A program made the position numbers and the translations under genes. From Amia ocellicauda (taxonomy: Eukaryota > Chordata > Actinopteri > Amiiformes > Amiidae): DNA of 64,000 nucleotides. The stretch lies in NCBI RefSeq assembly GCF_036373705.1, contig NC_089851.1:20031470-20095469 (forward strand). Reading direction: 5' to 3'. Below the pieces are notes generated by a model. It was not told the origin of the DNA. It made no database searches and saw only the letters and a program-made list of their open reading frames with translations. Positions 50,560 to 61,440 of this stretch are shown piece after piece. Every line of letters begins with the position of its first letter. Positions within the stretch are counted from its first letter, which is position 1.

Positions 50560-53028
50560 TACATGAACACCGAAATACATATTTTTTAGTACCTTTCCTT
50601 TTCCAGTTTTCATTTATTTCAAGAATAATCCTAGACTTGCCCACTGACCCATTGAACTCTTGTCTAACTAGAGCAACACTGTAAAGACAGACGTTGAAAT
50701 ATCATTTCTGCTAATAAGAAATATATAGATTCATTATTAACCTAACAGAATTACTTAGAAGTAGTAGCTACTTAATCTGATATTAGGTAGATTAGGTTTG
50801 AGGATTACTGAAAGTGTCTGTCATGTAAAGAGAAGCTTAGAACTAAGAATGTCTTCGGTTAACATACTGCTTTTATACGTCACAGTGTGCAGTGTTTACA
50901 GGCATTGTAATAAACTATTCAAGATCAGAGTGTTAATGCAACCAAAGTCCAAAATCAGCCCCATTGCATAGTAGGGTTGTGGGGCTGTCATGGAGTGGAA
51001 GCACACATGTGAAGATTGTGCCGTCTGGACAATAGATCTGTACTCAAGCCTGGCAACTGAACATAACACAGCTGAGGTGTTAGTCAGCACCCTGTGGGAC
51101 ATCTGTCTCACTGCAGGTGTCCATGAAGGAGAAATACGCCTCCTGTTAAGATGTACTTTTTAATTCTTTAAAAAGCATTTTTATATATATATGTTTGGTG
51201 CACAGCTTCTGCTTGCTTATTGTCTTTTCAGGATACATGGTATACTGTTAGTTATGTAACATGTCACACAGGTATACTTGCGTGTTCATTGCGTAACTGA
51301 AGGCAGAGGCGGTGCCTGCTTACAGCATCTGAGGTAACCAAACATCAATGTGGCGAAATAATAATGACGTTTCATCCTCATGGCGGATATTTTTAATCTT
51401 AAAGAGTTTTATTTTTGTTCGGTTACAGGACTGTAATTGGATGGACCTAGGAAGAAAAGATACAGCCAAGACTAGGGATAACAATGAGGGTAATTAGCTG
51501 TCAAGGCCATTAGTTTTCCAATGCTGAGGGACTTGGATCCTCTTCTAAAATGGCAAACCTGAGTTAGCATGTACAAGACATTAAGATCACTTTGTATCCA
51601 ACTGACATGCAACCAAAATTAAAAGGGAACTTCAGCGCATACTATGTCAACACTTTCTATCGAGTCAGCACTCTGTGGGACATCTGTAGAGTTTTAATAA
51701 TACAAATAAATACCGTGACAATATATGATAAAGGGATTGTAATACAAACAGTTAGTAATAAGTGTTATATATACTTAAATTGATATAATTATATTACTTG
51801 GATTACTTTATGTTCCCTGGTTACCCAAAGCAATCAGTTCTGTTTTTTTTTTAATATATATATATATAATCTAAATTCAAATAATTGTGCCTAATCTTTC
51901 CTATGTATCACTTGATGGATGGTGTTTGACTGCTTGACACGAGTACAATAGAGGACAGCGATGTCCTATCACACTAAAGCCAATCTCCATCTGTTGACTG
52001 GTCTGTGCTTAACAGTTCATCCAAATCTTTTTCCATCCCTGTCTGATGTTACAAAGCACCAACACTGAACTGCTATATGGAGCGCCATGAATTAAAACTC
52101 AATCAATCTCTGAGCATTAATTCACAGCAATAGAGCAGAAGGATATTATTCACATTCTGACACAGATGGCAAAGACATATTCATCAATATTTTAATTGAA
52201 GTGTCATTTACATGTTTGTTTTTGTTGTGTTTTCTGCAAAGAACCAAATCCCTTCACATGTTTTGTATAGGGCATCTTGTAGACAAAAATATCTGTAAGT
52301 GCTGTTAATTTCCCTTGAAATGTGCTTTTTTTAAATTTGCAATGGCAACTAGACAGAACTTATGTTTAAACTAAATATTAATGTTGTATATTACTGTTAT
52401 TTTATAAATGTGTGTGTTTCTCTTTCAGTAACTGACTCCAATAGATACACAGACAAATAAGTAGCAAGTTTTATTTCTGTAAATATTAAACACTTTGTAA
52501 TGTAAAATGAAGGAGGTCTGTTGTTTTAAGTTGTGGACTGAAATGGGTTTTATGAAAACACAAATCCATGTAGATGTAATAGTTTTTGATAAGTATTTCA
52601 GTAACTTTAGGAATATAAATATACTTTCTTTATTTTCCTAATTGTTTGGATGGTGTAAAAGTTTATTTTTCCTTCATTGCCCTGACCCAAATGAAGACAA
52701 TGCTACAATTTACACTATTAACCTATATCTGAGTATTATTGTAAACGTTGTCAGATGACATTTATGATTTTCAGTGTCTTGCTCTCATAGAAAGCTGACC
52801 AAAGTTGGGATGATGCCGTCCAGCTGCAAGTAAGAAGAAAAATCAAGCAAAGGGGTGCCCCAGCAGAGGTCTTCACACATGTGGGTGGGAGGTGCACGTG
52901 TGTGTGTGTGCAGCAGTACAAACCTGCACAGTGATGTGATTTAAAAAAAGCAGTGGATTACTGAGACCTGTTTATCTTAAGCTCGGTGCCAGAGCTCCAG
53001 GCAGGCAGTGTGTCTGAAACATCGCACA
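50560..53028. other. ADHFE1-VXN intergenic region
   Basis: AT-rich DNA with no recognisable exon. It contains a second AATAAA at 50909 and a short (TA)n at about 51855-51869. The last 200 bases before the VXN start include an (GT)n run at 52898-52911 and GTGGGTGGGAGGTGCACGTG, with an E-box core CACGTG at 52895-52900. It should include the VXN promoter and 5' UTR. Confidence 0.5.
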
Positions 53029-54899
53029 ATGGATGTCATCTACAACAGCAGCGACAAGCACTTTGAGGTGTTCACCACTGTATTCTCTCCAAAGGGTAAG
53101 TACAGGCTAGAGGCAGGCTCTTGGCTTCACCCAGGCAACAGCAGGCATCATTACTGGCAGCAATAGATGGCAGACACTCTGACAGATTTCTATCATTCAT
53201 TCACCTATTTTCTTGTCAGGACATGTGCTTCTTGCACTCTTTACTAAATGGTTCCATCAAGTTTTTGTTTTTGTTTTTTGCTTTGACTGCTGATGAGTCA
53301 AAGTCTATGAAACATTATTTCAGATTTCAAATATTAAGTAATTTTCATGTTAAATCTGTTTTTTAAGGCACTGTTCATTATTTGTTTTATTTAGTTTATT
53401 TGTCGGTTTATTTTAAATCTGTAAAGCACTCTGTGGCTACCCTGCAAAGGGAGCTATACTAAATAAAAATGTATATATACAGATTGATAAACAATTTGTA
53501 TGAAACTAAGAGAATCAACAAATAACATTGTTTCAATTAAAGGATATAGATACTTCTGACTAAAACTGCAAATATGCAGTTGAAAAAACAACAGAAATAT
53601 GAACAGCTCAGTCTTTCTATTATATGCTGATGCAGTGGTTTTTCTCAGTTTGCAGGAGAAGCCAACATATTGGTGGATATCATGGAAGAGGAGAAAGGGT
53701 AAGTTATTCTGTTTGTTTCTGTACTGATTGTTGCTTTGAAAATGTGTAACTACATGTTGTCAGTGGTGAAGAATACCAGAAGCAAGATAATTAATTTAAT
53801 TGATATTAGGTAAGTAAGGATGGAAAATTAATCTGGGGGGGTTAATAAGTCACCTTAAAATACTTTTGATTCTCTCTTAGAAAGGCAAAGTTTTAAATTC
53901 TCATATTACTATACAATCTGGTCTGCACTGAATCTAATACGCACGTGTGCACACTTCAAATTTCCATGTCATGTCAGAGCTGGTTATACCGATGGTTTTG
54001 CAAGATGTTTGGATTCAAGATGATCATTTGGCTGACTGAGGCTTTATAAATGACTGGACTTCAGACTAGCATTGATCTGGGCAAAGTGGATAGTACTGAA
54101 CAACTATTTGAGATAGACAGGAGGATAGTACCACTGATCAGTGAGCACCAGTGCAAACTTTAACATCACTGTCCTGTGAGTCTGTGCTGAAGGGAAGTCC
54201 TCTGCTACATGATCCATTTAATCGAAAATAAGTAAATGTCCATTACTATAGATGCGTAATGAATGTATAGAAGATTGTGTCTGTTATATCTCTCACTCTT
54301 TACAACCACAATATAGCAAACTACTACAAAGTGCATTATCTGTTATAAACACTGATTGATTTAATAGAATGCTTCAGATATCCCACTAAGTGTTTGCATT
54401 CATGTAGTCCTTTATAAGAAAAAATGTTCTCCAGCACCAGCGGCCTCCATAACTTCCTACTCTGAAATGTGTTCCTGTTCCCGGTGCCATGTTAGGATAC
54501 AGACACTCCTCATAGAGAAGGGCCTATGTTGTTGTCAGTTGGTGTTGCCCATATATTCGCAGTGATCTGAGCAAGAGACTTTATTAACAAATGCTTCTGC
54601 CTGCACTGAGAAATGGCTGATTTCTGTGAGTGCCAATAATGAATCCTATTCATATTGGTTCTTGGTTTAGTTGACTGACTAGTTCCTGAGAATCATCTGA
54701 TGCAGTCACTTTTAGTTCTTTCTCATCATGAGTATTTAATTAATCTGTGATAAAAATAAAATCTTTTAAATTAGTATATAGTATGAAACCATATGATGTT
54801 TTATTTAAAAACTTGTATAAATTCTCTGAAAATACTTAATACAGATTAAGTACAATACTTTATACAGAAGTAGTATCTTTACAATATAAATTGAGAGGG

Positions 54900-54949
<50 letters not shown>

Positions 54950-55195
54950 TTTGAAAAATTGCTGGCGCTACAATAGTTTTAATAAACCTTAAATGTGGGG
55001 TGCCTTATCCCAGGGAGTTTAAATAAAACAGATAATACAGTCAAGGAAGGATGGACAGCAGCTCCTGTCTAAAAACAGTCCACATTCGTGATGCTCACTT
55101 ATTCTCCAATAAATAGTTTTTTGTGACATTGGTAAATGTGGACTGTTTTAGACGCGAGCTGCTGTCCATCCTTCCTTGACTGGATTATCTGTTTT

Positions 55196-55226
<31 letters not shown>

Positions 55227-58200
55227 CTTCTTGTGAGCCATATTAGATCCATGTTACCACATTTAGAATAGACTCGTAGCTGTAAGTACAGTAATCCTTA
55301 CACATTTAAACATGTAATCCTTTTTACTAAGGTAAGAATAGCACAATTACTGGGCAGGAGTAAGAACTCCTGTTAATACGATTCAATCTGTCCTGATGTC
55401 TGCTATTTAGTTAGTTTCCTACAGGGCAGAGACACTTCATAGTATGTATTTAAAGTGTGTATTTATAGTATATTTCATTCTCCATCTACATATTATAGTA
55501 CTTAAGAAGATTTAAACAAAAAATGAAGTAAACTGATGGCGGTTTTGTATAAAATGTTTTCATTGTGGAAAGAGGCCCTAACTGGTTGGAAGATTGCTGG
55601 CTCTGTTATTTTTGTAGAGTCTGGCTAGATATCCATTATTGGTGGGAGCTGAGACAGTATATTGCGCTAAATATTGATCCCTACAAAGCGCTTGCTCACA
55701 CTGTGGGATGGATAGAGCTGTGTGTTGCTCAGTGCAGCTCTCACAGTGCAGCTCTCACGGCCATGTCTTCACACTCATCCTCTTTTCTCTCCGCTTTGTG
55801 TGTTTGTCCGACACATGAACACGGACAGCAACAGCAGTTTGTGGTCATGTTCTTGTTGTGCAGATTTCTGCAGTTTTGCACAGATCTGCAGAAATCCAGT
55901 GATCCCATTGGTGGAGCAGCGCAGATCTGCGCATAATTGCGGACATCTGCATTTCACAAACATGACCTGTACATGTCCATCCCTGTCTGTTGACCTTTTT
56001 GCTGTGTGGATCACGCATGTTTCTGCGAGATGTGGGGAGTGTGGAGGCTGTGACGCAGATCCACGACAAGGATGTCAGATCAGTTGTGAAGTGTGTTCCC
56101 CTGTACTGAAGCGCCCGGGTGTGTGCGCTCCTTCACGACGCAAAAGACATCAATTCGGTGCAAAACAGTGGTTAAGTGTGAGCTGCGCACTGTGCACAAA
56201 ATCGGTTCGGATTGTAGAAATCATGTTGTGTGACCCCAGCAGAGAGATCAGGATAAATGAGGAGGAGGTACTAAAGGGACTAGCAGAATTAAAAACAAAA
56301 AAATCACCTGGGACAGATGGGATATTTCCAACAGTACTTAAAGAAATTAGGGAAATTATGAATAGGCCGCTAACTCAAATATTCCAAATAACACTTAGAA
56401 CAGGGGATGTGCCGACTGACTGGAAGATGGCAAATGTCACCAATCCACAAGAAAGGGGACAAAACTGAGCCAGGAAACTACAGACCAGTCAGTCTCACCT
56501 GATGATTAGACAGAAAATAGAGGAGCTTCTCAATGAAAACCATATTCTTGGAGATAGTCAACATGGGTTTAGACGAGGCAGTTCATGTCTTACTAATTTA
56601 TTAGAGTTTTTTGAACATGCAACTGCAGCTGTGGATCATGTGAAAGCATATGATATGATATACTTAGATTTTCAGAAAGCTTTTGATAAGGTTCCACACC
56701 AAAGACTGATCCTCAAATTGGAAGCTGTAGGCATTCAGGGTAATGTAAGTAGATGGATTATGAACTGGTTGATGTATAGGAAACAGAGGGTGTCGATTAG
56801 AGGAGTTGCTTCTAACTGAGTGAGGTTGTTCCACAGGGATCAGTACTAGGGCCTGTGCTTTTTCTAATCTATATTAATGATCTGGACTCAATGTATGAGA
56901 AACGCATGAGAAAGACCTAGGAGTCTACGTGGACTCCTCACTTTCTCCATCCAAACAATGTGGGGAAGCAATAAAAAAGGCAAACAGAGTGTTAGGCTAT
57001 ATTGTCAAAAGTGTAGAATTGAGAACAAGGGCAGTAATGTTCAGACTGTACAATGCACTAGTTAGAGCTCATCTGGATACTGTGTGCAGTTCTGGGCTCC
57101 ACACTTCAAGAAAGATATCGCTGCTCTAGAGGCAGTTCAGAGGAGAGCAACCAGACTTATTCCAGGTCTGAAGGGAATGTCCTACTGAGAGACTGAGGAA
57201 CTGAACCTTTTCACCCTGGAACAGAGGAGACTACGTGGGGACTTGATTCAAGTCTTCAAAATCATGAAAGGCATCGACCACATCAAACCAGAGGAGCTTT
57301 TCCAGATCAGCAGGGACACACGCACCCGGGGACACAGATGGAAATTGGGCTTCAAGGCATTCAAAACGGAAAACAGGAGACACTTCTTCACACAGAGAGG
57401 CGTCACAATCTGAACAAACTCCCCAGCAATGTGGTTGAAGCTGAAAATTTGGCAACATTTAAAAATAGACTGGATAGGATCCTTGGATCACTTATTTATT
57501 AATGGAGACCAAACGAGCACGATGAGGAGAATGGCCTCCTCTCGTTTGTAAACTTTCTTATGTTCTTATGTTCTAAAGGTAATACAATGTGACATCTTGG
57601 ATTTAAAGACATGGGAGTAGATTAAGATACTGTACTGTAATTCTCTCTAAAACAGTCTGATGTAAACATGTCAAAAATGTGTTCTCAGATAAGCAGATAT
57701 ATAATTTATTACCAGTCATGGAAAACCAGCACCTTTAGTAGTACACACTAAATAATAATTTAATAAATTAACGTATAAAATACCAAGCAAAGTGCTCTTT
57801 ATGTGTTGATTAAATTAAACTTAGAACAGTAGACAAGAACTTCAGTCATCCTATTCAACTGCACTGAAGAACCTGATTGAATAATGACAGGCTTTGTATA
57901 CACAACACATTTGTGCTTGCTGCTTTCAAAAGCCTATCCTTAAGTCTATTTAAGTTAACCCCTTCTGCAATCTATTCAATCATCCTTAATGCCCGTGGCA
58001 GCCTATATTTGAGTTTGTTTTTTGTGTCAGAATTTAGAATTGAAAATGGTGCACTGAGATATAAAACAATCCATTTCAAATTAAAATTGTGATCAAAAGC
58101 ATCGCAAACAGGAATGGGTTGGAATGTCTTGAGTTGCAGTTATGCTTTTGTCCTGTAGGTGGTAGCAGTGCTCAACTACACTCCCCACTGGCCAGATGAG

Positions 58201-60662
58201 CTGGAGCTGTGCCAGGGTGATGTCATCCACATTCTCCACAAGGATGATGAACTCTGGTGGTTTGGGCGCCTGCATAATGGGGAACAAGGGTACTTCCCCT
58301 CCAATCACGTCACTAAACAGAGTGAGTTCAGTGTCCCGTGCTCAGACCTTCCTTTAGTTATAGAATGTATCCCGAAATTATAGCTTCCATGTGCAATTAC
58401 TGTGTTTTTAAAAAATGGATAGAATATATATAATTACATATATATTACTTAAAATACAAATTTACTAAACAGCAAACTATATTAAATAGTCCTCTCCCTC
58501 TCTTTTCCCTCCTCTCTCTCTCTCTCTCTCTCAGTGAAAATGCACTTAGTTTTATGTTCTGTTCAGGGTTTATGTCATGTTTATTTACTTCAACTGTATA
58601 ATGACATTATAAGAAATCATAGAGTCTGCACTACAGAAGAAAGCAATTACACTTTGAGTCAACTCTTTGTGATTAATCGTGTAAAGGAAAGCAATTGTTG
58701 CTAAATTATTGTTATTACTTACACTTGTCCCTCTGAAGGACAGAAAAGCAGTGAATTACAATGTTGTTGCCTGGTTTTAACAGATATGAAAAAAGTAATT
58801 CTATTTGTTTATTCTATTTGTTAATGTTTTCAGATGGTATAAATGAAGACACAAGTGCCAATTTGCAGTCACGTTGTAGCCTGGGTAGGAGGGTGTCCTT
58901 CTCCAGCACAGAGGGATACAGAGCTATCAAGAGAAGGCCTTCGATATTTGATGTAAGAGCCCAGATGTCTTTATTATTGAAAACAAGCCTCATCGATCTT
59001 GTGAAACAGTTTTAATATATTATTTATTATTCTTAAGTTCATTTATACATTTAAATATTAATGGTGTTGGCTAATATATTGTCTTTGGGCAAAAACAATT
59101 GACCGGTCAGATTCTCTTATTAAAGATAAAAATCACTGAGGTGCCGAAATCAATAAATATGAAATAGTCATCCACTTCTTGGGCAGATATGCCTAGACGC
59201 AAGAGCTAATGTTCCATAATCTCTCCAGTTGAACTGGCCTTGTGTTTGTTTGCTAGAAAGATGAGTCGTCAGAAAGCCTCAGAAGCTCATTAAAGCGCAG
59301 CTCAGTCCAGGAGCCGGCCGCAGATGTCCCTGCTCCGTCTGAAGGGTATGTGTCTCGCTGTTTCCAGCCCTGCTCTGTCCCAGCTGCTCCATTCTGAGAA
59401 GAGCCGCCTGTCTCCCCCTCAGTCCACAGGGATCACACCCCGAGCAGGTGGCCTATCTCATACTTCATTAGATGACAAAGCACAGGCGTGTCATCTGCAA
59501 ATTATGCCTTCAGTCCGAGCAATTTATAATTGATTAAAGCTCAATGGATTCCCCAGGCCGTGGGCACAACGCTTGCTCACCCTCACAAATCTCTGGACTC
59601 TCAGAACATCTGTGAGACTATTGTTGCCCAGGAAAATGTGCTTATGAAAACACATTTTAAAAATCACAAGTGAAAATAATATTCTGCACAAACCAATGCG
59701 CTAAATTTGACATGGTGCTAGGACATAAATGGTTCCTTGCTTCATGTGTTTATCAGTAAAACTGGAAAACTTCTGTTCTGTGCTTGGTGATCACTGGAAA
59801 AATCTAAGTTTTTTTAATATTTCCATTTACACTTGCAGGTGCATTTTCCACTGACAGCTGTGCTGTGAAAATATATTTTCCATATACTGAATATTCATGT
59901 GTATGTGTGAAGTATTAAGAAGCTCAGCTCATAATAAGCCATTTTAAACAATGCTTTACATGACCTTTAAAAGCAGATGTATTTCATGTTCTTCATTGCC
60001 TTGAAACATATTAGTGTAGAAATACTAAGAGAACATTTTTACATTCATGTGGGAGATTACAAATGTGCATATTTAGCGGACACGTTATACACATTTCAGA
60101 TTTTTTTATAATCAATATATTTAAATACAAGGGAAATAACAGATAGAAATCTGCTCAACAACATTTTAGAACTTTCCAAAAGAGCTTATCAGCATACCTC
60201 AAACCCCAGTGTACGTGATTGTACAATGTATCTGCAGTTCTGACACCAGTAAGCGCGGCGGTGAGGTTTCAGGCTCTAACAGCCCATCAGGTAACCTGCT
60301 GTCTGGGCCAGGGCTGTTGCTAGGGGCTACGGCAGCGTCTGCAGGCCGTGGCTGGAGCTGAACAGCACTGTTGTTGTCGTCCTTGAGAGCTTTGGAATTT
60401 AGGTCACTCGCAATAAACAGATCCTTTGATTATGTTTTTCCTTTTTTTTTCCCCCGCTTTTGTTTTGTTTAGCAGACACTGCCTGAAGTCACCGAGCTGT
60501 AGGAAGGAGGGCCTTTTTCTGGCAGTGGGGCCTGAGGCCTCGTTGCCCCTTACAGAGAGCGTTTCCCACAGCTCCCCCAGCCTTCTGCAAAAGATCCTCC
60601 TGAAGCATAAGAAGAAGGGACCGTACCAGGGGGCCACAAACAGCGCGTTTGAACCCGACTGA
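53029..60662 (+). CDS. VXN: Vexin with an internal SH3 domain (6 exons)
   Basis: Vexin (C8orf46 in human) is a neurogenesis-associated protein studied in Xenopus. Exons: 53029-53095, 53649-53698, 58159-58321, 58834-58952, 59257-59345, 60476-60662. Introns are GT/AG, phases agree, and the product is 224 residues. The start has strong Kozak context (ACAATGG) and an in-frame TAA lies 48 bases upstream. Residues 1-22 ([20 protein letters not shown]...) carry the vexin N-terminal motif (IYxxSDxxxEVFTTV). The C-terminus shows EASLPLT, then HKKK and [10 protein letters not shown], as in vexin. Residues 40-93 form an SH3 domain. Residues 94-163 are Ser/Arg-rich and probably disordered. It follows ADHFE1, the position of VXN in human. 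The SH3 domain is not part of vexin as I know it. Exon 2 has an alternative acceptor at 53656, which would put the SH3 exon out of frame, so 53649 is preferred. Confidence 0.9.
53419..53470 (-). repeat. Dispersed repeat in VXN intron 1
   Basis: This is the reverse complement of the repeat at 38547-38606. The shared core is GTAAAGCACTCTGTGGCTAC followed by CCTGCAAAGGGAGCTATACT. It has no coding capacity. Confidence 0.65.
54903..54946. repeat. (AT)n microsatellite in VXN intron 2
   Basis: An AT run immediately to the left of the segment carrying the fold-back repeat (55027-55195). Confidence 0.9.
55027..55195. repeat. Fold-back (inverted) repeat between AT tracts
   Basis: Two arms of about 60 bp (55027-55086 and 55135-55195) are reverse complements with only about four differences, separated by 48 bp. 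Each arm carries AGTCAAGGAAGGATGGACAG followed by CAGCTC. (AT)n tracts lie to the left (54903-54946) and right (55196-55226). It is probably a MITE or the remnant of one inserted in an AT microsatellite. No transposase-like coding sequence is present and the family is unknown to me. Confidence 0.75.
55196..55226. repeat. (AT)n microsatellite in VXN intron 2
   Basis: An AT run adjoining the right arm of the fold-back repeat. Confidence 0.85.
55560..56229. other. GC-richer intronic block before the CR1-like LINE
   Basis: The block is noticeably GC-richer than its surroundings and open over a long plus-strand frame (55722 onwards) that runs on into the LINE. It contains recurring CAGATCTGC/GCAGA words (55861-55950) and a short duplication of TGCAGCTCTCAC (55733-55757). 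No protein family is recognised. It may be the divergent 5' part of the adjacent LINE or another repeat. Confidence 0.3.
56230..57585 (+). mobile_element. CR1-like LINE, truncated and internally deleted (copy 2)
   Basis: It starts within the RT linker ([20 protein letters not shown] at 56256-56315). It continues with [15 protein letters not shown], the broken NYRPVSLT block, [12 protein letters not shown], the catalytic-Asp block [14 protein letters not shown] (near 56660-56700) and [20 protein letters not shown]. The FADDTK block is missing because the sequence jumps from 'NDLDS' to the region before [15 protein letters not shown]. The C-terminal part is nearly complete ([46 protein letters not shown]...[12 protein letters not shown]). 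The 3' end has TTCTTATGTTCTTATGTTCT, the CR1-type terminal repeat. It lies sense in VXN intron 2. Confidence 0.88.
56502..56819 (+). pseudogene. CR1-like reverse transcriptase fragment
   Basis: A 105-codon open segment of the LINE RT with the [24 protein letters not shown] block, the [20 protein letters not shown] catalytic-Asp block and the KQRVSIRG strand. It ends where a small deletion after 'VASN' shifts the frame. It is nearly identical to 21141-21420. Without the ADD motif it cannot encode an active RT. Confidence 0.82.
58159..58321 (+). CDS. VXN: VXN exon 3: SH3 domain
   Basis: This single 163-nt exon (phase 0 to phase 1) encodes residues 40-94. All SH3 landmarks are present. AVLNYTP replaces ALYDY. 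The acidic RT loop reads [12 protein letters not shown]. The n-Src region and Trp pair read [12 protein letters not shown], and [11 protein letters not shown] supplies the 3-10 helix (G-x-FP-x-N-V). The flanking sites are canonical (TCCTGTAG at the acceptor, AGTGAGT at the donor). By eye the closest SH3 I recall is that of AHI1 (jouberin), which shares DEL, GDxI, KDxE-WW-G and GYFPxNHV. It is expected to bind proline-rich ligands. Confidence 0.93.
58496..58533. repeat. CT-rich microsatellite in VXN intron 3
   Basis: An interrupted then pure CT run. Confidence 0.85.
60238..60290 (+). other. Possible alternative VXN exon
   Basis: A 53-bp segment between an AG (CTGCAG) and a donor-like GTAACC reads in the VXN phase as [17 protein letters not shown]. 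If included it shifts the last exon so that the protein stops after a few residues, removing the conserved C-terminus. It may be a regulated or spurious splice form. Nothing else supports it. Confidence 0.15.
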
Positions 60663-61440
60663 GGGACGTGCGTCAGGAAGTCGAGCACGAAGTCGTATGC
60701 AATTGCGTTGATCAGATACGTGTAGCAGGAAGTGAAGTAGTTCTTATTTTAAGTACTGACTGAATTCAACACATACGTACTGCTGCTGTCAGGTAGTCAT
60801 TGCCCTGCACACAGACTATATAACCTCCTGGCAGTCCATATAGGCCGTACTGCAGGGGCACAGCCCACTAACTTTATATATATGTATCTGTATCTGTATC
60901 TCAAAGATTAAGCTAACAGGGAAACATGTTCATAACACAGTTTTATGCTGTAATACATGGCACATAGAAACACAAGAAGTGTGTTTTAGGCAAATTACTT
61001 AATGGTCATTTGAACACAGATAAAAGCTTCAAAATATCATCATCAGCCTAAATATTTGCATTACATATGTCTGTGTTGGCTCAGTTCAGGTCTCTCAGTT
61101 TCCTAGTTGGCCCATTATGTGACTAGGATATATTTTCCCTTCATTCTGTTAAAATTCTGTGGCTGATGGTATTTAAAAAAAATAAGGAAAAGAAGTTTGC
61201 CAACGATTAATATCTCATTATGTGATGAAAAACAAAATTAATTGGTTGATATAAAATTACTACAATTGTGATCAATACATTCATAATAAGTAAAGTGTTT
61301 TTTATGTTTACGCATTTGGCTTTATTACATTTGTGATACTGTTAATGTATGCAATGGCCATATATCTTGTACTTTATTTATTTTAATGTATGTAAGACAT
61401 TTTTATTTGAAATGTAATAATAAAGGTGGGGTTCTGAACA
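60663..61440 (+). other. VXN: VXN 3' UTR (approximate)
   Basis: The stop codon at 60660-60662 is followed by AT-rich sequence without introns or open frames. An AATAAA at 61419-61424, followed by GGTGGGGTTCTG, is the first strong polyadenylation signal, implying a 3' UTR near 0.77 kb. Confidence 0.5.

Noticed and set aside
53656..53698. Alternative VXN exon 2 reading [15 protein letters not shown]
   Set aside because: It looks protein-like, but it ends in phase 2 and puts the SH3 exon out of frame. The 53649 acceptor fits all phases and gives the KV...RRSQH peptide that resembles vexin.
55722..56468. 248-codon open frame
   Set aside because: Its 3' third is the LINE RT linker and the rest matches no family. 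There is no evidence of a host gene.
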